NCBI GenBank assembly: GCA_003211205.1
Contig: QCTJ01000015.1
Coordinates: forward strand, 1-40,255
Direction of reading: 5' to 3'
DNA from: Synechococcus sp. AG-673-F03
GTDB taxonomy: Bacteria; Cyanobacteriota; Cyanobacteriia; PCC-6307; Cyanobiaceae
Length of the DNA stretch: 40,255 nt
The notes under the pieces were generated by a model. It did no database searches and was not told where the DNA came from. It was given only the letters and a program-made list of their open reading frames with translations. Positions 10,783 through 19,433 of the stretch are shown piece by piece (position 1 is the first letter of the stretch; each line of letters begins with the position of its first letter). The position numbers were made by a program, and so were the translations under genes.

Positions 10783-11610
10783 ATGGAGGTCGCTCTACGC
10801 AAGCGACTCCGGCGAGTCGTTCTCGATTCCGACACCCGTCCAGGCAGGGTCTACAACCTGGTGATCTTTGGCACGATCCTGCTGAGCGTGGCAGGACTGC
10901 TGGTTGAACCGCACCCAATGCGCGTGGCAACGCCCGGGGAAATTCCTGCTTGGGTGAACACGCTTGAACACTTCTGCCTACTGGTGTTCATGGCGGATTA
11001 CCTGCTGCATCTGTGGGTGTCGCCGAAGCCCTTGGCCTATGCGCGCAGCTTTTACGGGCTGATTGATCTTTCTGCCGTCCTGTTTTTTTTCGTGCCGCAG
11101 ATCCGCAGCGGCCTGGTTTTGTGGATCTTCAAGTTCGCCCGCGTGTTGCGTGTGTTCAAGTTGCTGCGCTTCATGGATGAGGCGCAGATGTTGGGCCATG
11201 CACTGCGCGCCAGCGCACGCCGCATTGGCGTGTTTCTGTTTTTTGTGATGATGGCGCAGGTGGTGCTGGGCTACCTGATGGTGTTGATCGAGAGCGGTCA
11301 TCCCGACACCCAGTTTCAGACCGTTGGGCAGGGTGTGTACTGGGCCATCGTGACCATGACCACGGTGGGATACGGCGACTTTGTGCCACAGACCGTGCTC
11401 GGCCGAATGCTGGCGGCCGTGGTGATGTTGCTGGGTTTCGGGATCATCGCCATCCCCACAGGCATCGTCACGGTGGAATCGATTCAGCAGGCCCGTCTGG
11501 ACAGGCGTGCCTGCAGCAGTTGCGGTTATTGCGACCATCGCCGCGAGGCCAGCCATTGCGATCAGTGCGGAGCTGAGCTTCAGGGCTCTGCTCAGCTGCC
11601 AGTCAGCTGA
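10783..11610 (+). CDS. Voltage-gated potassium channel-like protein with C-terminal zinc ribbon
   Basis: This 275-residue protein has the six-helix architecture of voltage-gated K+ channels. It contains hydrophobic segments from about residue 23, an arginine/lysine-spaced S4-like helix at about 108-130 ([15 protein letters not shown]), a pore loop with the selectivity filter TTVGYGD (193-199), and a final S6 helix to about 228. The tail carries Cys244, Cys247, Cys250, Cys259 and Cys262, with two CxxC knuckles as in zinc ribbons. This places a metal-binding cytoplasmic module directly after the gate. Family membership is secure; the physiological role and the tail's job are inferred. It overlaps the 3' end of rnc by 19 bases. 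Confidence 0.93.
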   Translation: MEVALRKRLRRVVLDSDTRPGRVYNLVIFGTILLSVAGLLVEPHPMRVATPGEIPAWVNTLEHFCLLVFMADYLLHLWVSPKPLAYARSFYGLIDLSAVLFFFVPQIRSGLVLWIFKFARVLRVFKLLRFMDEAQMLGHALRASARRIGVFLFFVMMAQVVLGYLMVLIESGHPDTQFQTVGQGVYWAIVTMTTVGYGDFVPQTVLGRMLAAVVMLLGFGIIAIPTGIVTVESIQQARLDRRACSSCGYCDHRREASHCDQCGAELQGSAQLPVS

Positions 11611-12293
11611 TCTAGAGCAGCGCGGGCAGCCTGTTGCTCGGCCTCACGCCGTGAGCCGCCCCATCCTTCTGCTGCCAGCTGCTGCGGCAGAGTCACCCTG
11701 CAGCAAAAGCGGCGCGGGTCACCATGGCGTTGGCTGATTTCTTCGCAGGTGTAGATGGGCAGGCCCAGGCCCTCACCCTGACTCCACTCTTGAAGGGCAG
11801 ATTTGCAGTTGCCTCGGTGCGGGTCGGCGAGAACAGCCTCAGCGCTGCGCTGCCAGTGAGGCGTCAGCCATTGCTGCACGGCTGTTAAAGCATTGATTCT
11901 GTAGACAGCACCGATCAGTGCCTCGCTGAGTTCTGCGCGGATGGTGGCTGCCGCAGTGGCGTCGCTACTGGCTTTGGGGCCGATCTGCCACCAGCGCTCG
12001 ATCTCAATGTTGGCGCCCAGCTCCGCCAACCAGCTATCGCTCACCAGCTGGGCCCTGAGGCTGGAGCGTTCGCCCACGGGCATGTGGGGATAGGCGGCGG
12101 CGATGAATTCACTGGCGGTGAGACGCAGCACCGCATCGCCGAGAAATTCCAGCTGCTCGTGATGAGGGTTCAGACCGCTGGAGGTGTGGGTGAGCGCTTC
12201 TTGCAACAGGGCAAGGTCATCCTGTTGCAGGGGCTTGGAGGACTGGTTGAGCGCTTCCCAGAGCTCCTCTAGGGGCCGACGTGGTTGGCTCAT
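11592..12293 (-). CDS. rnc: Ribonuclease III
   Basis: RNase III cuts double-stranded RNA in rRNA and mRNA processing. The 233-residue protein has the nuclease signature HEQLEFLGDAVL (about 45-56) and ELSEALIGAVY (121-131), then a double-stranded-RNA-binding domain from about 160 (KSALQEWSQGEGLGLPIY) to the C-terminus. In most family members the second signature begins with Asp (E. coli Asp114); here it reads Glu121, while the key Glu124 is kept. The gene starts about 25 bases downstream of the RNase P RNA on the same strand. Cyanobacteria often carry a second RNase III or mini-III, so this may not be the only one. Confidence 0.95.
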   Translation of the reverse strand: MSQPRRPLEELWEALNQSSKPLQQDDLALLQEALTHTSSGLNPHHEQLEFLGDAVLRLTASEFIAAAYPHMPVGERSSLRAQLVSDSWLAELGANIEIERWWQIGPKASSDATAAATIRAELSEALIGAVYRINALTAVQQWLTPHWQRSAEAVLADPHRGNCKSALQEWSQGEGLGLPIYTCEEISQRHGDPRRFCCRVTLPQQLAAEGWGGSRREAEQQAARAALDQLTGS

Positions 12294-12317
12294 GTGTTCT
12301 GAGCAGTTCTCTTAAAA

Positions 12318-12705
12318 GTGTGAAAGCAGGTCGTAAGCCGGGTTCTGTTCTCCCTAGTAAAAGGGGGGCGATCATCTATCTGGGACCGTCGTCTCCGGCG
12401 GCCTCTAGCGGCTCACTCATTGGAACGGGACAGATGGCCAGTCATCGTTCCTTGGCCTTGCTCCCGGCTGGGGTTTACCTAGCCAGCACCTCTCGATGCT
12501 GCTGGTGCGCTCTTACCGCACCCTTGCACCCTTGCCTGTGCCGGCGAACCGGCCATCGGCGGTGTGTTTCTGTGGCACTCTCCTCACGGTCACCCGCACT
12601 GGGCGTTACCCAGCAAGCCTGGCCATCGGGGAGCCCGGACTTTCCTCAACCGGATCTCAGCACTGGGCTGCAATTCGGTTGCGATCACCTCTCCTGCTTT
12701 CAAAC
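12318..12705 (-). ncRNA. rnpB: RNase P catalytic RNA
   Basis: The minus strand holds the bacterial RNase P RNA signature GAGGAAAGTCCGGGCTCCC near the 5' end (complement of about 12630-12650) and ACAGAACCCGGCTTACG near the 3' end (complement of about 12333-12350). Helix P1 can be formed: GAAAGCAGG at the 5' end (about 12701-12693) pairs with CCTGCTTTC at the 3' end (about 12330-12322). That sets the boundaries, which are accurate to a few bases. This RNA removes 5' leaders from pre-tRNAs. No protein-coding frame here is credible. It sits head-to-head with tRNA-Arg and upstream of rnc. Confidence 0.95.
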
Positions 12706-12707
12706 CC

Positions 12708-12713
12708 CATAAT
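12708..12713 (+). promoter_or_regulatory. Candidate -10 element in the 18-bp gap between rnpB and tRNA-Arg
   Basis: CATAAT at 12708-12713 matches TATAAT in 5 of 6 positions and lies 10 bases before the mature tRNA 5' end. On the other strand the same A+T core reads CATTAT (complement of 12709-12714), a few bases before the rnpB 5' end. No good -35 match was found for either direction. Confidence 0.3.
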
Positions 12714-12723
12714 GACTTCTAAA

Positions 12724-12797
<74 letters not shown>

Positions 12798-13007
12798 TCA
12801 TTCACTCCTGCTTGTCGTGTCCTTGCGCGGGATTTGAGTGCCTGTTTAAGAGGTCTTGAGTTGCTTGCCGATTTGATCTTCGAGCTCTGATGCTTGTCGG
12901 GCGCTACACCTGTGTTCGCGCAAACGTCTAGCGGTAGTTAGCACTACATTTAGTGGGGTAGCCAGGCTCGACGCCCTCGCTAGCGTTGTATTAGTGAATC
13001 CGGCTCC

Positions 13008-13364
13008 ATGACCCAGCTTCACGATTTACGGCTTCAGCTTCTGGTGCAACAGGAAAGCGAGCGCATCGCCGACTCGCAGCCCACTGAACTCGATCTTTCT
13101 GTGGTTCAGGCGCGTTGCCTCTGTTGGTTGGCTTTGCTGGCTGAAGCGCACGACGAACAAGCTAGTGATGCGGAACGTCGTGGTGATACGGAGCAAGCCA
13201 TGGGTTGGTTTGCCGATTCCATGCGCTTAAGAGATGTGATCCAAGTCGTGACCTCGATCGAAATCCCTTTGCCAGGTCTTGCTGAGGGAGATGCTGATAA
13301 CCGTTTTGAAGGAGGTGGCGATAGCGACGGTGGTTTTTCGTCTGAGCCGCCCCTCGCAGCCTGA
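13008..13364 (+). CDS. Conserved-looking hypothetical protein, 118 residues
   Basis: I do not recognise a domain. The N-terminal two thirds look helical and soluble (LRLQLLVQQESERIAD, ARCLCWLALLAEAHDEQA, EQAMGWFADSMRLRDVIQVV). The last 30 residues are a Gly/Asp/Ser-rich, probably disordered tail. There is no signal peptide or membrane segment. The ATG at 13008 follows about 210 bases of non-coding sequence after tRNA-Arg. The next gene on the same strand begins 37 bases after the stop, so they may form an operon. Codon use is like the surrounding core genes, supporting a real gene, but the function is unknown. Confidence 0.65.
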   Translation: MTQLHDLRLQLLVQQESERIADSQPTELDLSVVQARCLCWLALLAEAHDEQASDAERRGDTEQAMGWFADSMRLRDVIQVVTSIEIPLPGLAEGDADNRFEGGGDSDGGFSSEPPLAA

Positions 13365-13401
13365 TCAGATGTAATGATGGTTCTCGAGCTTCGGGTTCCA
13401 C

Positions 13402-13857
13402 GTGTCAGAAGAACCCTGCCAATGTCCCGACTGTCAACGCTTCTACAGGGAGCATGATCGGCTGATTCGCGAGAACCCCACCCTCCGCCAGCAGCAGGAA
13501 TTGAGCTGGGCAGCTCTTCAATCCTTCCGCACACTTTCTGGCCGGGTGCTGGAAGACCTGCAAAAGCAGCATGGACCTCGCTCCAGCGATGGCCAGGTGC
13601 ATGCCACTCCAGTGGGTAGCGCTGATGAGCCCACGGATGCTCTTCAGCAGGCGATGGCTGATATGGAGAACATCAACGCGCATCTTTTCTCGATTGAGGC
13701 GCTGATGGAACGCATCTTTGACGTCCGCGTTCCTGAGGATATTGAGCAAAAATTTCGTGAATTGGCGGGCGAGCTGGCGCCTGATCCACTCAATGCTGAT
13801 CGGCTGCGGTTAAACCGGCTTCTCCACCAAACTCCAGATCTGCCTGATCACAACTGA
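13402..13857 (+). CDS. Hypothetical protein with N-terminal cysteine cluster, 151 residues
   Basis: No family is recognised. The start is a GTG at 13402. The N-terminus has three cysteines in CQCPDCQRFY (Cys6, Cys8, Cys11), which could bind a metal, followed by an Arg/Glu/Gln-rich helical region that may be a coiled coil. The C-terminal half (ADMENINAHLFSIEALMERI, then VPEDIEQKFRELAGELAPDP) is also helical and acidic. No membrane segment is evident. It follows the 118-residue hypothetical gene at short distance and converges on glgP. Confidence 0.65.
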   Translation: MSEEPCQCPDCQRFYREHDRLIRENPTLRQQQELSWAALQSFRTLSGRVLEDLQKQHGPRSSDGQVHATPVGSADEPTDALQQAMADMENINAHLFSIEALMERIFDVRVPEDIEQKFRELAGELAPDPLNADRLRLNRLLHQTPDLPDHN

Positions 13858-13896
13858 GAATCTGAACCAAACGAATCTGAAGACGGCAACTTTGAA

Positions 13897-13919
13897 GGCC
13901 CTGGTTGTTGATCAGGGCC
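13897..13919. terminator. Hairpin between convergent genes, possible bidirectional terminator
   Basis: GGCCCTG (13897-13903) pairs perfectly with CAGGGCC (13913-13919) around a 9-base loop, in the 80-base gap between the hypothetical gene and the glgP 3' end. The motif GTTGTTG occurs in the loop and again just after the stem. T-runs are weak on both strands, so the terminator call is tentative. Confidence 0.45.
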
Positions 13920-13937
13920 AGGTTGTTGTGAGAGACC

Positions 13938-16460
13938 TCAGTTGATGTCGCAGGTGATCTCGACAGGCATCGCTTCCACGTTCCAGATTTCCCGGCAGTA
14001 ATCGCGGATGGAGCGATCTGAGGAGAAGAAACCCGTGCGAGCCACGTTCAGCAAACTCATCCGGTTCCAGTGCATGCGATCGGTCCAAGCCCGGCTGACT
14101 GCATCCTGTGCTCTCAGATAGGCCGCGAAATCGGCCATCACGAAGAAAGGATCGTTGCCAGTGAGATTGTCCAGCAGTGGTCTGAACAGTTCGCCGTCGC
14201 CATTGCTGAAGTGACCCATTTCAATCAGTCGGATGGCTTCCGCCAGCTCCGGAATCGCTCCGATCACCTCGCGAGGGCAGTAGCCACTCTCTTTGAGTGC
14301 AGCGATCTCTTCCACTGTCTTTCCGAACAGGAAGAAGTTCTCTGAACCCACACGATCGCGAATCTCCACATTGGCCCCATCGAGGGTGCCGATGGTGAGC
14401 GCCCCGTTCATGGCGAATTTCATGTTGCCGGTGCCGGAGGCTTCCTTGCCAGCCGTGGAGATCTGCTCCGAGAGATCAGAGGCTGGATACACCTGCTCAC
14501 CCAGCTTCACGTTGTAGTCCGGCAGGAAGACCACCCGCAGGCGACCGTCCATATCGGGATCGGCGTTGATCGTTTCGGCGATGCCGTTGATGAAGCGGAT
14601 GATCAGTTTGGCCATGTAGTAGCCAGGGGCTGCTTTTCCGCCAAAGATCACGGTGCGTGGAGCCAATCCGTCGGCCTGTCCGTTCTTGATGCGCAGGTAC
14701 TGGGTAATGATCTGCAGCGCATTCAGGTGCTGGCGCTTGTATTCGTGAATGCGCTTCACCTGCACATCAAACAGGCTGGAGGGATCCACCAGAACGCCGG
14801 TGTTGCGGTGGATGTAGCTGGAGAGCTTGCGCTTCACCGAGAGCTTGGTGTCGCCCCATTGTTCGAGGAATCCATGGTCGTTCTGACGGTCTTCGAGGCA
14901 GCGAAGCCGATCCATGTCGGTGACCCACTCCGGACCCACATGTTCATCGAGCAGCGCCGAGAGCTCCGGGTTGGAGAGGGCCACCCAGCGACGGGGCGTC
15001 ACGCCGTTGGTCACATTGGTGAATTTTTCGGGCCATAGCTCAGCGAATTCTGGCATCAGCTGCTGTTTGACCAGGTCGGAGTGCAGAGCAGCAACGCCAT
15101 TCACATGGTGTGCGCCGATGGTGGCCAGGTGGGCCATGCGCACGGCCTTGCCGCCATCTTCATCAATGATCGAAAGCTTGCGCTGGATGGAGTCGTTGCC
15201 TGGATAGCGCAGCCGCACCTGCTGCAGGAAGCGACGGTTGATCTCATAGATCAGCTCGAGGTGGCGTGGCAGCAGGCTGCTGAACAGGTCCAGATCCCAC
15301 TTCTCCAGCGCTTCAGGCAGCAGGGTGTGGTTGGTGTAGGCCACCGAGCGGCTGGTGATGTCCCAGGCTCTGTCCCACTCCAGGTGGCGGTCGTCGATCA
15401 ATAGACGCATCAGCTCGGCCACAGCAATGGCAGGGTGCGTGTCGTTCAGCTGAACGGTCCAGTGCAGGGGGAAGTCCTCCACAGGCAGGCCGCGGCTGTC
15501 GAGACTGCGCAGCATGTCCTGCAGCGAGCAGGACACGAAGAAGTGCTGCTGTTTCAGGCGCAGGCGACGTCCCTCATCGGTGCCGTCGTTGGGGTACAGC
15601 ACTTTGGACAGGGTTTCACTGCCCACCTTTTCTTCCACGGCGCCGTAGTAATCGCCGATGTTGAAGGCATAGAAGTCGAAGCTTTCGGTGGCATCCGCTC
15701 GCCATAGACGCAGGCGATCGCAGGTATTCACGCGGTAGCCGAGCACCGGCACATCGTGAGGCACGCCGATCGCATGTTCCGAGGGGATCCAGCGAGAGCG
15801 GTAGTTGCCTTTGTCGTCGATGTAGCTCTCCGTGCGGCCGCCGAAGCCCACGAAGCAGGCTTCATCGGGTTGGGGCAGCTCCCAGGGCCAGCCACCCTTC
15901 AGCCACTTATCGGTGACCTCCACCTGCCAACCGTCGCGGATGAGTTGGTCGAAGATGCCGAACTCGTAGCGAATGCCATAGCCGGTGGCAGGAATTTCAA
16001 GGCTGGCCAGCGATTCCATGTAGCAGGCGGCAAGACGGCCGAGCCCGCCATTGCCCAGACCGGGTTCTTCTTCCACCTCAAGAATCGGTTGCAGCGATTC
16101 GATCCCGAAGCGTTTGAGCGCCTCTTCCGCTTCCTTTTGGATGCCCAGGTTGAGCAAATTGTTAGCCAGTTGCGGACCGATCAGAAACTCAGCCGAGAGA
16201 TAGGCCACGGTTTTCTGGGGTCTGGCGCGGATCGCTTCCTTGCTGGCCAGAAAACGCGTCATCAAGCGATCGCGCACTGCGTAACTCAGCGCCATGTAGA
16301 GGTCATGGGGGCTGGCTGACGGTGCGAGTTTGCCGAGCGTGAAGAACAAGTGCTCGGTCATTCCATCGAACACGGAATCGGCATCGAGCCCAGCTCGTTC
16401 CGGATCCACGGAACATCCCGGAGTCGGTAATCGCAGGTCGAGGGGCTCGGAGGTGCTCAT
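13938..16460 (-). CDS. glgP: Glycogen phosphorylase
   Basis: This 840-residue GT35 enzyme releases glucose-1-phosphate from glycogen, the storage polymer used in the dark. The pyridoxal-phosphate lysine is Lys681 in the EASGTGNMKFAMNG block, matching the position in the well-studied animal enzyme. Other family blocks are clear: AYLSAEFLIGP, EEEPGLGNGGLGRLAACY, QLNDTHPAIAVAEL, NVTNGVTPRRW and FDVQVKRIHEYKRQ. The ATG at 16460 gives the usual N-terminus. Length and motifs are complete. Confidence 0.98.
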   Translation of the reverse strand: MSTSEPLDLRLPTPGCSVDPERAGLDADSVFDGMTEHLFFTLGKLAPSASPHDLYMALSYAVRDRLMTRFLASKEAIRARPQKTVAYLSAEFLIGPQLANNLLNLGIQKEAEEALKRFGIESLQPILEVEEEPGLGNGGLGRLAACYMESLASLEIPATGYGIRYEFGIFDQLIRDGWQVEVTDKWLKGGWPWELPQPDEACFVGFGGRTESYIDDKGNYRSRWIPSEHAIGVPHDVPVLGYRVNTCDRLRLWRADATESFDFYAFNIGDYYGAVEEKVGSETLSKVLYPNDGTDEGRRLRLKQQHFFVSCSLQDMLRSLDSRGLPVEDFPLHWTVQLNDTHPAIAVAELMRLLIDDRHLEWDRAWDITSRSVAYTNHTLLPEALEKWDLDLFSSLLPRHLELIYEINRRFLQQVRLRYPGNDSIQRKLSIIDEDGGKAVRMAHLATIGAHHVNGVAALHSDLVKQQLMPEFAELWPEKFTNVTNGVTPRRWVALSNPELSALLDEHVGPEWVTDMDRLRCLEDRQNDHGFLEQWGDTKLSVKRKLSSYIHRNTGVLVDPSSLFDVQVKRIHEYKRQHLNALQIITQYLRIKNGQADGLAPRTVIFGGKAAPGYYMAKLIIRFINGIAETINADPDMDGRLRVVFLPDYNVKLGEQVYPASDLSEQISTAGKEASGTGNMKFAMNGALTIGTLDGANVEIRDRVGSENFFLFGKTVEEIAALKESGYCPREVIGAIPELAEAIRLIEMGHFSNGDGELFRPLLDNLTGNDPFFVMADFAAYLRAQDAVSRAWTDRMHWNRMSLLNVARTGFFSSDRSIRDYCREIWNVEAMPVEITCDIN

Positions 16461-16693
16461 CGCTTCTCGGGAGATGCCTTGAGGTTGGCTCGGATCGCAT
16501 CTCTAATGCATGAAATTCAGGGTTTCCAGTCAGACCATCTATTTGTTTCGGCGGAAGTTTGCAGACCGTTGGCGCTATGCAGCTGCACTCTCAGGATCAG
16601 TTCAGGGCGTGATGCTCCTGCTGAAGCGTCAGCTTGAGCATTGCGGAAACCCGTTTAGGGATAAGGTCCCACCGAGAGGAATCAACATTTCTG

Positions 16694-18088
16694 ATGCTCG
16701 CTGCTGCGATGCCGCCTTTACTCACGCCGTTGCTGGCTGAGATTTCGCCTCATGATCTGGAGATGGCGGAAACCCTGATCGGGGTGGCCCGATTTGTGCT
16801 GATCTTCGTGGCGGCCCGCGTCCTTGCCGAAGTATTGGTGCGTTTGCAGTTGCCCACGATCCTTGGTGAGCTGCTGGCCGGTGTGCTGATCGGTGCTTCA
16901 GGACTGCATCTGCTGGTGCCGCCAGAAACCCAGGTGGAGCTCAGTCAAGGGTTGGTGGGGTTGGTCAGCGGGCTGGTCAATGTCCCCCCGGAAGTGGTTC
17001 CGGAGATTTACAGCGAGAGTTTCCCCTCGCTGGAGTCGGTGGCTGAGCTGGGTCTCTATGCCCTGTTGTTTCTCACCGGCCTGGAAAGTGAGCTGGAGGA
17101 ACTGATTGCTGTCGGCGCACAGGCCTTCACTGTTGCCGTAGCTGGTGTGGTGCTGCCCTTCGCTTTTGGCACCTGGGGTCTGATGGCGATTTTTCACGTG
17201 GATGCGATTCCGGCGATTTTTGCCGGTGCTTCCATGACGGCCACCAGCATCGGCATTACCGCCAGCGTGTTTGGTGAGCTGGGATACCTCAAAACCCGTG
17301 AGGGTCAGATCGTGATCGGCGCTGCGGTTCTTGATGACATCCTCGGCATCGTGATCCTGGCCATCGTGGTGGCCCTTGCTGGCGGGGGCTCCCTGGAGAT
17401 CGGCCCGATCGTGAAGCTGGTCGCTGCTGCTGCCGTGTTCGTTGTGGCGGCCATTGGCCTTAGCCGTACGGCGGCGCCAGCCTTTGACTGGTTGATCGAC
17501 AAGCTGAAGGCCCCTGGGGAAGTGCTGGTGGCCTCCTTTGTGATCCTGGCCATCAGTTGTTTCGCGGCGACGGCGATCGGTTTGGAGGCTGCTCTGGGCG
17601 CCTTCGCTGCCGGTCTGATTCTCAGCAGCTCCAAGCACAACCGTGCCATTCAGGAGGCGGTTCTGCCGATCGTGACGCTGTTCGCCACGGTGTTTTTCGT
17701 GCTGGTCGGCGCGGGGATGGATCTCTCTGTGATCAATCCATCCGATCCCTCCAGCAAGACGGCGCTGATCGTTGCAGGCTTTCTGCTGGTGGTGTCGATC
17801 ATCGGCAAGATTGCTTCAGGCTGGGCCTTCGTCAGCAAGCAACCCACCAGGCGCCTGGTCGTGGGCCTGGGCATGATGCCCCGAGGTGAAGTCGGCCTGA
17901 TCTTCTTGGGTCTTGGCACCAGCGCCAAGCTGCTGTCTCCGTCTCTCGAGGCGGCCATCCTGTTGATGGTGATCGGCACAACCTTCCTCGCTCCGGTGCT
18001 TCTGCGTCTGGTGATCGGCGACGACAAGCCAGATGATGACGACAAGGTTGATGACGAGGTGGCCGCAGATCCTGTGGGTCTGCTCTGA
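16694..18088 (+). CDS. Cation:proton antiporter, CPA2 family
   Basis: This 464-residue integral membrane protein has the Na+/H+ exchanger fold with roughly a dozen hydrophobic segments. Typical blocks are LPTILGELLAGVLIG near the N-terminus, VLDDILGIVILAIV (the acidic pair of the transport site) and GLGMMPRGEVGLIFLGLG near the end. It ends in a short Asp-rich tail and lacks a TrkA-N or universal-stress domain. The open frame starts earlier at a TTG (16634). I chose the ATG at 16694 because the extra 20 residues are polar and non-family, and an AGAGGA lies upstream. It probably exchanges Na+ or K+ for H+ in the plasma or thylakoid membrane. Confidence 0.92.
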   Translation: MLAAAMPPLLTPLLAEISPHDLEMAETLIGVARFVLIFVAARVLAEVLVRLQLPTILGELLAGVLIGASGLHLLVPPETQVELSQGLVGLVSGLVNVPPEVVPEIYSESFPSLESVAELGLYALLFLTGLESELEELIAVGAQAFTVAVAGVVLPFAFGTWGLMAIFHVDAIPAIFAGASMTATSIGITASVFGELGYLKTREGQIVIGAAVLDDILGIVILAIVVALAGGGSLEIGPIVKLVAAAAVFVVAAIGLSRTAAPAFDWLIDKLKAPGEVLVASFVILAISCFAATAIGLEAALGAFAAGLILSSSKHNRAIQEAVLPIVTLFATVFFVLVGAGMDLSVINPSDPSSKTALIVAGFLLVVSIIGKIASGWAFVSKQPTRRLVVGLGMMPRGEVGLIFLGLGTSAKLLSPSLEAAILLMVIGTTFLAPVLLRLVIGDDKPDDDDKVDDEVAADPVGLL

Positions 18089-18091
18089 GCC

Positions 18092-18400
18092 TCAGTCCTT
18101 CCGCGCCAGGGACAGAAACAGGCTCCAGCCAATAGTGATTAGCGCCAAGCTTGATGCCCAGCCCGGACCCAGAGCCCAACCCAGCAACAGTTGGATCACC
18201 ACGCCAACGGTGAGGGCCAGCAGCAAGCTGCTGATCACCAACGCGGCCTGACGCCATGTGGCGCTGAGGGAACCGCTTTCGAGGCTCGCTTCAAAGCGGC
18301 CGAGTGGTGCACTTAGTGGCAGATAGACGGCAATGGCCCAGAACAGGCCACCGCTGAGTGTGCTGCTTTGCAGAAGCAAGCCTGTGGTCTGATCGAGCAT
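18092..18400 (-). CDS. Small membrane protein of unknown function, 102 residues
   Basis: Three hydrophobic stretches are visible, about residues 18-35, 52-74 and 79-97, separated by a polar loop (RFEASLESGSLSATWRQ). No enzyme motif is seen. The ATG at 18400 and the stop 3 bases past the convergent antiporter gene make a tidy gene-sized frame, and it leaves the divergent hydrolase gene its own 70-base leader. It looks like one of the small cyanobacterial DUF membrane proteins, but I cannot name the family. Confidence 0.65.
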   Translation of the reverse strand: MLDQTTGLLLQSSTLSGGLFWAIAVYLPLSAPLGRFEASLESGSLSATWRQAALVISSLLLALTVGVVIQLLLGWALGPGWASSLALITIGWSLFLSLARKD

Positions 18401-18470
18401 CGCGGCGATATCGGCCTGGCAGGTCGATGGCGAAAAAGGATGCTTAGCATCGCCACCTCAAGCAAAGGAT

Positions 18471-19397
18471 GTGGTGAGCGAGGCCCAGCAGCCCTGGTGG
18501 CAGTTCCAAGGTCATGCCGTGCATGGTCTCTGTGTTGGGCCTGATCCAGAGTCGGGTCATCTCGAGCGGCCTGCTGTGTTGCTTGTGCATGGTTTTGGGG
18601 CTTCCACCGATCACTGGCGCCACAACATCCCAGTGCTGGCAAGCACTCATGAGGTTCATGCCATCGATCTGCTCGGTTTTGGTCGCAGCGCCAAGCCTGA
18701 AGGTCTGGCCTATGGCGGTGCTCTCTGGCGTGATCAGTTGGTGGCCTACGTGCGTGAACGTATTGGCCGACCCACGGTGATCGCAGGCAATTCACTGGGT
18801 GGATTCGCTGCTCTTGCCGCTGGGGCTGAGTTAGGGGATGAAGCGGCCGGCGTTGTTTTGCTGAACGCGGCTGGCCCTTTCAGCGATGAGCAGTCGGCGA
18901 AACCCAAAGGCTGGTGGCCGAGTGCACGGCGCTCGATCAGCACAGCATTGCTGAAGAATCCTGTTCTGCAGCGGTTGTTGTTTGAGAACCTCAGGCGACC
19001 CGCCACGATTCGCCGCACCCTCAATCAGGTGTACATCGATAAGACCAACGTTGATGACTGGTTGGTCGAGGCCATTCGCCGCCCCTCTCTCGATGCCGGT
19101 GCTTTCGGAGTGTTCCGCACGGTGTTCGATATCCCCCGCGGACAGCCGTTGGATGAGTTGTTCGCTTGTCTGAAGTCGCCTTTGCTGTTGCTCTGGGGCA
19201 TCCGCGATCCCTGGATCAATGCTGCAGGTCGTCGGGCCAGCTTCCAGCGCCATGCGCCTGAGGCCACCACTGAGGTTGTGCTTGAAGCCGGTCACTGTCC
19301 GCATGATGAGGTCCCTGATCAGGTCAATGCGGCATTGCTGGAGTGGTTGTCGAATCTTGCTGGTGAAAACAAGCAGGATTTGCAGCCTTCCCGGTAG
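18471..19397 (+). CDS. Alpha/beta-fold hydrolase
   Basis: This 308-residue protein has the alpha/beta-hydrolase fold. It has the oxyanion-hole motif HGFGASTDHW (40-49), the nucleophile elbow GNSLGG with Ser108, and a C-terminal GHCPHDE with the catalytic His. The DLLGFGRSAKP block resembles plant and cyanobacterial hydrolases such as pheophytinase-like, MenH-like or haloalkane-dehalogenase-like proteins, so the substrate is not determined. Start is one of two adjacent GTG codons (18471 or 18474), with AAAGGA just upstream. The next gene on the same strand begins 36 bases after the stop. Confidence 0.9.
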   Translation: MVSEAQQPWWQFQGHAVHGLCVGPDPESGHLERPAVLLVHGFGASTDHWRHNIPVLASTHEVHAIDLLGFGRSAKPEGLAYGGALWRDQLVAYVRERIGRPTVIAGNSLGGFAALAAGAELGDEAAGVVLLNAAGPFSDEQSAKPKGWWPSARRSISTALLKNPVLQRLLFENLRRPATIRRTLNQVYIDKTNVDDWLVEAIRRPSLDAGAFGVFRTVFDIPRGQPLDELFACLKSPLLLLWGIRDPWINAAGRRASFQRHAPEATTEVVLEAGHCPHDEVPDQVNAALLEWLSNLAGENKQDLQPSR

Positions 19398-19433
19398 TTT
19401 CTGGCCAATCTTGGGTGTCCCGGTCCTGTGGCT

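Noticed and set aside
10559-10930. N-terminal extension of the rimM frame
   Set aside because: It is antisense to ndhS and the channel gene, rich in Arg/Cys/Pro, and unlike RimM.
16510-16740. 76-codon frame upstream of the antiporter
   Set aside because: It overlaps the antiporter N-terminus in another frame and has no motif; the 233-base divergent gap more likely holds promoters.
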